This document shows, piece after piece, positions 15,061 through 19,736 of a DNA stretch of 19,736 nucleotides; within the stretch, counting starts at the first letter, position 1, and each line of letters starts with the position of its first letter. Below the pieces are notes generated by a model. It saw only the letters and a program-made list of their open reading frames with translations. It searched no databases and was not told the DNA's origin. A program made the translations under genes and the position numbers. The stretch comes from WYZ-LMO2 sp040514265 (GTDB taxonomy: Archaea; Halobacteriota; Archaeoglobi; Archaeoglobales; Archaeoglobaceae), in NCBI GenBank assembly GCA_040514265.1, contig JBEVCD010000047.1, positions 1 through 19,736 of the forward strand, given 5' to 3'.

Positions 15061-15468
15061 ATGAAGTGCGAGGTCTGCGGGAATGATGCGAACGGCGTCT
15101 GCCCGCGCTGCTACAGATTCGTTTGTGGCGAATGCATCGATCCGACTACGCTCGAATGCATAGACTGCTCGTCAACGAAGAGAATAATCGAGGATGACCT
15201 TCTCAGATACGTCGACTCGATGGAGAGGAAGCTGTCCTTCATGGAGTCGAAGCTCCTCGATTGCTTTAGCTGCCCGCTGTACAAGGATTCGCTGCTCGGT
15301 TGCGTTAGGAGGGTGAAGGAGCTCGAAAGCGTCGCGAAGCTCGAAGCGTTCGAAAGGCTTGCGGAGAAGTTGCCCGATATCAAAGAGAGGGCTCAGAAGC
15401 TCGCGGTCAACTACCTCGTTAGACTCAAGATGGGGACGGGTGTGTCTAGAAATAACTCAAAAAAATAA
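15061..15468 (+). CDS. Cysteine-rich zinc-finger protein of unknown function
   Basis: A 135-residue protein. The first 36 residues hold four CxxC knuckles (C3/C6, C14/C17, C22/C25, C33/C36), enough for two zinc sites and similar in spacing to B-box or treble-clef-like fingers. Residues about 40-67 form a charged amphipathic helix, probably coiled coil. CFSCP (C68, C71) and C81 follow, and the C-terminal third is again helical and basic. No enzyme motif is present. A role in protein or nucleic-acid binding is inference. It is transcribed divergently from the Lrp-like gene with a shared TATA core. I do not recognise a named family. Confidence 0.8.
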   Translation: MKCEVCGNDANGVCPRCYRFVCGECIDPTTLECIDCSSTKRIIEDDLLRYVDSMERKLSFMESKLLDCFSCPLYKDSLLGCVRRVKELESVAKLEAFERLAEKLPDIKERAQKLAVNYLVRLKMGTGVSRNNSKK

Positions 15469-15489
15469 GTATTGTAAAATATTATTGAA

Positions 15490-15821
15490 TTAAACTTCTT
15501 CATGCTCAAGAGGTAGAGTACTCTCGCCTACGACGTCGAACTCATTCTGAATTTTCGGGTGCAGCTTCGCTATTCGTAATCTCGCAAAGAAATAAATCCA
15601 CGCTAAATTACTGGGAAATAAGGCACTCGGATCTGATAAAAGAAGGTCCCAAAGCCTTAAACTGGTTTTTGAGACTCTACAAAGTTTTTCAAACTGTAAG
15701 CGAGGTCTTCGTCTGCGTTTGGGAAGGTTATCTCCCCATCGTTAAGCCGAGGGGTCTCCACTTCTTCCAGCTCCGATTTATTAACTATAACATGTTGAGT
15801 TTTAAGAGTTTTTTAGCGCTT
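15490..15821 (-). pseudogene. Possible decayed gene in the 419-base spacer before nadA
   Basis: The spacer 15469-15887 has no intact gene. On the minus strand, two coding-like stretches occur in different frames. One is open for about 50 codons and ends with a stop at 15657-15659 (it contains VIVNKSELEEVETPRL and NADEDLAYSLKNF). The other is open for about 83 codons without any ATG, GTG or TTG and ends at 15490-15492 (it contains PSNLAWIYFFARLRIAKLHP and VVGESTLPLEHEEV). Read in order they could be one protein broken by a frameshift and an upstream stop (after LAKRDFKR). I cannot name the family. The rest of the spacer is AT-rich; the nadA promoter occupies its right end. Confidence 0.25.
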
Positions 15822-15856
15822 GAAGTCTCTCTTTGCCAGCTACCGAACACAATAAA

Positions 15857-15906
15857 GATTATATGTCAAACATCGAACAATTGTTCGATGCCGAACACAT
15901 GTTCGA
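15857..15906 (+). promoter_or_regulatory. nadA promoter with tandem palindromic operator candidates
   Basis: GATTATAT (15857-15864) is a TATA-like box centred about 27 bp before the nadA ATG at 15888, with no Shine-Dalgarno. Immediately downstream lies a perfect 20-base palindrome, CATCGAACAATTGTTCGATG (15871-15890), which includes the start codon. It is followed by a near-perfect palindrome, CGAACACATGTTCG (15892-15905), whose centre is 18 bp further on. Both use the half-site CGAACA. An isolated CGAACA also occurs at 15844-15849. Two such sites covering the transcription start are what a dimeric repressor of the NAD operon would need. Confidence 0.65.
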
Positions 15907-16808
15907 AAGAACTTCAAAAAGAAATAATAAGGCTCAAAGAGGATAAAAATGCTGTAATTCTCGCTCACAACTACCAGATACCAGAAATACAGGAAGTAGC
16001 CGATTTTATCGGGGATAGTCTTGAACTGGCAAGAGAGGCTACTAAAACAGACTCGGACATAATTGTATTCTGCGGAGTCGATTTCATGGCAGAAACGGCA
16101 GCAATACTAAATCCAGATAAAAAAGTAATCGTTCCAACAATGGATGCTAAATGCCCAATGGCTGCTCAACTTCCTGCTGAACTCGTTAGGGAGACAAAAG
16201 CTAGGAATCCTGATATTCCATTTGTAATCTACGTGAACAGCTATGCCAGCGCTAAGGCCGAAGCCGACATATGCTGCACTTCGGCAAATGTGGTGAAGGT
16301 GGTTGAAAGACTGGACACAGACACAGTCTTTTTGGGTCCGGATGCAAATCTTGCATGGTTTGCCGAAACTAGAACGGGTAAGAAAGTCATACCCGTTCCT
16401 AAAGATGGCTTCTGCTACGTCCACAAGGCTTTCAGCGTTGAGCACGTTAAGGAGATGAAAAGGAAACATCCAGATGCCGTGATAATCGTGCATCCAGAAT
16501 GCGATCCGGATGTGCAGCAAAAAGCGGATTATGTTGGTTCGACGAGTCAGATGCTAAAGTTTGCAAAGGAGTGCGATTACGAGAAGATAATCGTCGGCAC
16601 CGAGATCGGACTGATAGAGAGGATGAGAAGAGAAATACCTGACAAGACGTTCATACCTCTGCATGAAGTTGTTTGCAGAAGTATGAAGCTCAATACGCTC
16701 GAAAATCTTCTTGAAGCTCTGAAATACGAGTCCAACGTCGTTAAAGTACCCGAAAATATTGCAGAGAGGGCAGGGAAGGCTATAAAAAGGATGGTGGAAA
16801 TTCTATGA
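15888..16808 (+). CDS. nadA: Quinolinate synthase A
   Basis: Condenses iminoaspartate with dihydroxyacetone phosphate to quinolinate, using a [4Fe-4S] cluster. From the ATG at 15888 it has 306 residues, the usual length of the compact archaeal/Thermotoga type. The three cluster cysteines are C89 (MDAKCPM), C176 (DGFCYVH) and C263 (EVVCRSM), evenly spaced by 87 residues as expected. ILAHNYQIPEIQ and GDSLELAREA are conserved N-terminal motifs. The frame is open for 73 codons further upstream (to 15669), but that extension crosses the promoter and palindromes and has no NadA similarity. The stop overlaps the next ATG by 4 bp. Confidence 0.96.
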   Translation: MPNTCSKELQKEIIRLKEDKNAVILAHNYQIPEIQEVADFIGDSLELAREATKTDSDIIVFCGVDFMAETAAILNPDKKVIVPTMDAKCPMAAQLPAELVRETKARNPDIPFVIYVNSYASAKAEADICCTSANVVKVVERLDTDTVFLGPDANLAWFAETRTGKKVIPVPKDGFCYVHKAFSVEHVKEMKRKHPDAVIIVHPECDPDVQQKADYVGSTSQMLKFAKECDYEKIIVGTEIGLIERMRREIPDKTFIPLHEVVCRSMKLNTLENLLEALKYESNVVKVPENIAERAGKAIKRMVEIL

Positions 16809-17557
16809 AGGTGGGCATCATAGGGTGCGGTTCAATCGGAGGCTTTGTAGCTAAATGGCTGAGCAAAGCAGATGGCTTTAAACTCGTTTCAGTTTTCGAT
16901 ATCGACCGTGAAAAAGCTCTAAAGCTGTCTGAGGAGATGAAGATAAACGTTGCTGAGAATATAGACGAGTTTCTGGAAAAAGACATGGATGTGGTTGTAG
17001 AAGCGGCCTCGCAGCAAGCCGTTTTTGACTACACTGAAAAAGTTCTAATGTCTGGAAAGGATTTAATTGTCCTGAGCGTTGGGGCTTTTGCCGATGAAGA
17101 GTTTTACAGCAAAATAAAGAGTTTAGCTACTAAATTAGGAAGAAAAATCTTCATACCATCCGGAGCGTTAGCGGGAGTTGACGCGATAAAAGCAGTGGCA
17201 GATTATGTCGAAGAAGTCATTTTGGTAACGAGGAAAAGCCCATCGAGTTTCGGCATGGATAAAAAAGGCGTGATTTTTGAAGGAAATGCGAGGGAGGCAG
17301 CAAGGCTTTTCCCGAGAAACTTGAACGTGGCTGCAACACTCGGTATTGCGGTCGGTTTCGATAAAGTAAGAGTTGTAGCCGTTGCCGAAGATGTTGACAA
17401 GAACGTCCACGAGATAATTGCTAGAGGAAGGTTTGGAGAGATTAGAATTATTGTTAAAAACAGAAAAATGGAAGATAACCCTAAAACGAGTTACCTTGCA
17501 GCTCTCTCTGTGATAAAAACACTTAAAAATATTAAGAGTAGTGTCGTGGTAGGATGA
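16805..17557 (+). CDS. L-aspartate dehydrogenase (NadX type)
   Basis: NAD(P)-dependent oxidation of L-aspartate to iminoaspartate, replacing the flavoenzyme NadB as the first step of de novo NAD synthesis. It has 250 residues. Rossmann motif GIIGCGSIGG is at 4-13, the acid of the nucleotide pocket in VFDIDREKA, and the catalytic-domain motif PSGALAGVDAIKA at 118-130. H202 in DKNVHEI is the likely catalytic histidine. ATGA overlaps join it to nadA upstream and nadC downstream, so the three are translated from one message. The order nadA, aspartate dehydrogenase, nadC gives a complete route from aspartate to nicotinate mononucleotide. Confidence 0.95.
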   Translation: MKVGIIGCGSIGGFVAKWLSKADGFKLVSVFDIDREKALKLSEEMKINVAENIDEFLEKDMDVVVEAASQQAVFDYTEKVLMSGKDLIVLSVGAFADEEFYSKIKSLATKLGRKIFIPSGALAGVDAIKAVADYVEEVILVTRKSPSSFGMDKKGVIFEGNAREAARLFPRNLNVAATLGIAVGFDKVRVVAVAEDVDKNVHEIIARGRFGEIRIIVKNRKMEDNPKTSYLAALSVIKTLKNIKSSVVVG

Positions 17558-18387
17558 TTCCCGACTTTATTATCAAAAAGAAGATTTTGGAGTACCTCGA
17601 GGAGGATCTTTACTACGGAGACGTAACATATGTTGAGAACAAAAACGTTCGAGCTAAGATAATCTCGAATGATAACGGCGTTATAGCTGGTGTAAGGGTT
17701 GCAAAAATCGCCTTCGAATCCTTTGGGATTAATGTTTTGGATTCGATGAGAGATGGCGATTTAGTCGGAGAGGGCGATGTTATCATGGAAGTGGAAGGCA
17801 GTTCGAAAGAAATTCTCATGCTTGAGAGAACAGTTCTTAACATTCTGATGAGGATGAGCGGAATAGCGACAGTAACAGCTGAGATGGTTGAGAAGGCAAG
17901 AAGTGTAAATCCGAAAGTTAGAATCGCCGCCACCAGAAAGACGACACCCGGCTTCAGAATCTTCGAGAAAATGGCTGTTGAGATTGGAGGTGGTGACACG
18001 CATCGCTTTGGGCTTGGAGATTGCGTCATGATTAAGGACAATCATATTGCCGTTGCTGGAGATCTGGTTAAAGCGATAAGATTAGCAAAGTCTGCGAGCT
18101 TCACGAAGAAAATTGAGGTTGAAGTTAAGAATGCTGAGGAGGCTTTGATTGCCGCAAAAGAAGGAGTTGATATAATCATGCTCGATAACTTCAAACCTAA
18201 AGAAATAGAAAAAGTTGTAGAGCTCCTAGAAAAAGAAGGGCTAAGAGGACGTGTTCTATTGGAAGCCTCGGGTGGCATAACTCCAGAAAACGTCAAAGAT
18301 TATGCTAAAACTGAGATTGATATTATCTCCTCCGGTTACATCACACACTCAGCTAGAGCTCTTGATCTAAGTCTTACCATAATCTGA
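17554..18387 (+). CDS. nadC: Quinolinate phosphoribosyltransferase (nicotinate-nucleotide pyrophosphorylase)
   Basis: Converts quinolinate and phosphoribosyl pyrophosphate to nicotinate mononucleotide, CO2 and pyrophosphate. It has 277 residues, a normal length. The N-terminal EDLYYGDVT (17-25) is typical. The active site shows AATRKTTPG (126-133, R128 and K129), GGGDTHRFGLGD (146-157, H150 and R151) and MIKDNH (159-164, K161). IIMLDNF (207-213) and EASGGI (237-242) form phosphate-binding strands of the barrel. It is the last gene of the nadA operon and overlaps queD tail to tail by 14 bp. Confidence 0.97.
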   Translation: MIPDFIIKKKILEYLEEDLYYGDVTYVENKNVRAKIISNDNGVIAGVRVAKIAFESFGINVLDSMRDGDLVGEGDVIMEVEGSSKEILMLERTVLNILMRMSGIATVTAEMVEKARSVNPKVRIAATRKTTPGFRIFEKMAVEIGGGDTHRFGLGDCVMIKDNHIAVAGDLVKAIRLAKSASFTKKIEVEVKNAEEALIAAKEGVDIIMLDNFKPKEIEKVVELLEKEGLRGRVLLEASGGITPENVKDYAKTEIDIISSGYITHSARALDLSLTII

Positions 18388-18718
18388 TTTCGGCCCACTT
18401 ATCGGGGCTCTCCGATACTCTCACCCTCACGACATTCAATCCCCTTTCTCTAAGCTGATTGAAAATTTCCATGCATATGTTCTCTGAAGTCGGATTTTCA
18501 ATGGTTTTGTTTAGTAAGTCGTGATCGTATTTGTCCACAATCTCCTTCAAGATTTTTTTCAGCTCATAAAAATCTATAACCATGCCATTTTTAACTTCTC
18601 CCTCCACTTCAACCTCAACTTTAAAGTTGTGTCCATGCACTTTTCCGCACTTCCAGTGCCCCGGAATAAAGTGTGCTGCACTGAAAGTTTCCGAAACTCC
18701 GACTATCATCCTAATCAT
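18374..18718 (-). CDS. queD: 6-carboxytetrahydropterin synthase-like (QueD/PTPS family)
   Basis: A member of the 6-pyruvoyltetrahydropterin synthase fold, which in preQ0 synthesis turns dihydroneopterin triphosphate into 6-carboxytetrahydropterin. It has 114 residues, on the short side of normal. The zinc histidines are H16 (SAAHF), H28 and H30 (KVHGHN), with the catalytic cysteine C24 (WKCGK) four residues before H28. D65/H66 in YDHDLLN and E103 near the C-terminus complete the active site. The ATG overlaps the queE stop (ATGA, 18715-18718); a second ATG three codons on is also possible. Adjacency to queE makes QueD more likely than a biopterin enzyme. In archaea the pathway leads to archaeosine in tRNA. 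Confidence 0.92.
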   Translation of the reverse strand: MIRMIVGVSETFSAAHFIPGHWKCGKVHGHNFKVEVEVEGEVKNGMVIDFYELKKILKEIVDKYDHDLLNKTIENPTSENICMEIFNQLRERGLNVVRVRVSESPDKWAEIRLW

Positions 18719-19395
18719 TTCACCCCCAAGTACTTGTGTACCTGTGGTATTAACCTAGTGTCTTTAAAGTTCATCATCCTCTTCTGCAACCTTAAAATTT
18801 CATCTATCTTAGCTCCAAAAACTGGCTGTAGGACGAAGCAGTAAACGTAATCTTTGATTGATTCGGCGGAATTTTCAACTTCTTCAGCATCAAACTTGGT
18901 TGGCAGAATTATCTTGCAGAACGTTAGCCTTCTCCTTGTATTTTTCAAAATCCTGAAACTCTTTATAGTATTTTCGAGAAGACGGTCGTAGTCTGGGTTA
19001 CCTGCCTCTCTTACTTTGAGATCTCCAGCAACGTAATCCACAAATTTGAGCTTTTTAGCCTGTTCTGGAAGACTCATGTTCGTTTCGAGGTAAAATGGCT
19101 TTGTTTTTCTGAGGAATGATATGAAATCTGCGTAAAGCATTGGTTCTCCTCCGGTAAAGCAGATAGAATGTATATTCTCAGAGTTATCTATCAGCGACTG
19201 TACATAGCTCGAACTAACGGGATTCTCGACAATCCTGTTCGCAACGTAATCGGTACAAACATTAATCTCTGCTGGTGTATCGCAGTAGTTGCACCTCAGG
19301 TTACATCCAGAGAATCGGACGAAGAGCTGCCTGACACCGACTAGTATTCCTTCTCCTTGGATAGACTCGAAAATTTCACTGATTCTGGCTCTCAT
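18715..19395 (-). CDS. queE: 7-carboxy-7-deazaguanine synthase (radical SAM)
   Basis: Radical SAM ring contraction of 6-carboxytetrahydropterin to 7-carboxy-7-deazaguanine. From the ATG at 19395 it has 226 residues and begins MRARISEIFESIQGEG, the family's usual opening. The cluster motif is SGCNLRCNYCDTP, with C31, C35 and C38. CFTGGEPMLY is the SAM-binding GGE segment. In-frame starts at 19410 (ATG) and 19449 (TTG) would add 5 or 18 residues, but the longest form reads into what looks like the tail of the upstream queC remnant (DPLLSDEEW), so I prefer a start close to the conserved region. It is coupled to queD by a 4 bp overlap. Confidence 0.92.
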   Translation of the reverse strand: MRARISEIFESIQGEGILVGVRQLFVRFSGCNLRCNYCDTPAEINVCTDYVANRIVENPVSSSYVQSLIDNSENIHSICFTGGEPMLYADFISFLRKTKPFYLETNMSLPEQAKKLKFVDYVAGDLKVREAGNPDYDRLLENTIKSFRILKNTRRRLTFCKIILPTKFDAEEVENSAESIKDYVYCFVLQPVFGAKIDEILRLQKRMMNFKDTRLIPQVHKYLGVK

Positions 19396-19435
19396 ATTCC
19401 TTAACTTCATAGTTCTTACAGCTTCTTGCCACTCT

Positions 19436-19690
19436 TCATCGCTCAGCAACGGATCTTTGGCGTTGTTTAAGAGAGAAACCTTCGTTATTTTTTATTTTTT
19501 CATAGCAGCTCCAAGTGAGCTGATACGGGACTCCGAGTTTTAAACCCAGCGAGACTATCCCAGCTTTCGTCATATCGACGAACGGAGCTTTGATTTCAAC
19601 TGGAGTCCAAAGGTTGGCTGAGTAGACAGCTGCGTCTTCACAGCGTACCCTGCAGCTATTGATTAATATATAGTTTTTGTTTAGGCACAA
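19436..19690 (-). pseudogene. queC: Broken queC (7-cyano-7-deazaguanine synthase) remnant
   Basis: An 84-codon frame (TTG start) contains a clear QueC C-terminal segment: EIKAPFVDMTKAGIVSLGLKLG and PYQLTWSCY (about 19499-19609), preceded by EDAAVYSANLW. Intact QueC proteins are about 220-240 residues and start with a PP-loop (SGGxDS), which is absent upstream. The PDCRPEF-type stretch expected between the YxA and NLW residues is missing. After TWSCY, the CGxCxxC zinc cysteines and the following Arg-rich helix are gone. A DPLL-like QueC ending reappears in the queE frame, offset by a frameshift. Queuosine-family synteny (queC-queE-queD) supports the identity. A sequencing or assembly deletion is the alternative. 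A TATA-like CTATATATT sits at about 19664-19673. Confidence 0.65.
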
Positions 19691-19736
19691 TTGTTGTTTT
19701 TTGAGTTTCCTTTAGTGATACAGCTTTGTCACCCGT

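Noticed and set aside
15515..15524. Ten-base palindrome AGAGTACTCT
   Set aside because: Short, not extended by flanking symmetry, and not placed near any promoter or gene start.
15669..15887. 73-codon N-terminal extension of nadA
   Set aside because: It crosses the TATA box and palindromes, has no NadA-like sequence, and the protein is already full length from 15888.
19664..19673. TATA-like CTATATATT on the minus strand as promoter of queE/queD
   Set aside because: The predicted transcription start falls inside the queC remnant with no usable start codon nearby; it may be chance AT-richness.
1..19736. tRNA genes, CRISPR arrays, insertion sequences, phage genes
   Set aside because: Scanning the intergenic spacers showed no cloverleaf-like GC-rich segments with tRNA motifs, no regularly spaced repeats and no transposase or integrase motifs.

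Overview
The window looks like a chromosomal segment of a hyperthermophilic euryarchaeon, most likely of the order Archaeoglobales. The evidence is a full-length reverse gyrase (hyperthermophily), sn-glycerol-1-phosphate dehydrogenase and a geranylgeranyl-reductase-family flavoprotein (archaeal ether lipids), archaeal TATA-box promoters, beta-oxidation genes, a zinc-LID adenylate kinase, and a nadA / aspartate dehydrogenase / nadC operon. The genus is inference. Genes are tightly packed. There are no rRNAs, recognisable tRNAs, insertion sequences or CRISPR arrays.

Layout. Bases 1-1979 (minus strand) hold an acyl-CoA dehydrogenase followed by a thiolase cut by the window edge, a fatty-acid or acyl-CoA degradation operon. 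Bases 2136-4680 hold egsA (plus), converging on a minus-strand pair of PaaI-like thioesterase and geranylgeranyl-reductase-family flavoprotein. Bases 4757-8751 (plus) hold reverse gyrase coupled to an EamA-family transporter. Bases 8726-9743 (minus) hold a small zinc-ribbon protein and an unrecognised protein with a degenerate kinase-like core. Bases 9781-11178 (plus) hold a radical SAM protein, followed by a GC-rich structured element that could be a kink-turn RNA. Bases 11362-12441 (plus) hold a winged-helix regulator directly abutting an alpha/beta hydrolase. Bases 12431-14994 (minus) hold an Lrp/AsnC regulator, a class I aminotransferase, a MoaD/ThiS-like protein and adenylate kinase. Bases 15061-15468 (plus) hold a cysteine-rich zinc-finger protein, followed by the only long gap, which contains what may be a decayed minus-strand gene. 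Bases 15888-18387 (plus) hold nadA, aspartate dehydrogenase and nadC, a complete aspartate-to-nicotinate-mononucleotide route, preceded by a striking pair of palindromes. Bases 18374 to about 19690 (minus) hold queD and queE of the preQ0/archaeosine pathway, preceded by what appears to be a broken queC.

Three themes run across the window. First, promoters fall into two classes: TATA-like boxes centred about 23-28 bp before the start codon with no Shine-Dalgarno (leaderless), and boxes about 37-43 bp before the start with a clear GGTG-type Shine-Dalgarno. Second, four convergent gene pairs overlap at their 3' ends, leaving no intergenic terminator. Third, base composition becomes visibly more AT-rich from about 15.47 kb onward, where the NAD and archaeosine genes lie. 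The observations most worth following up are the nadA palindromes, the queC remnant, the putative kink-turn RNA, and the zinc-ribbon/kinase-like pair.
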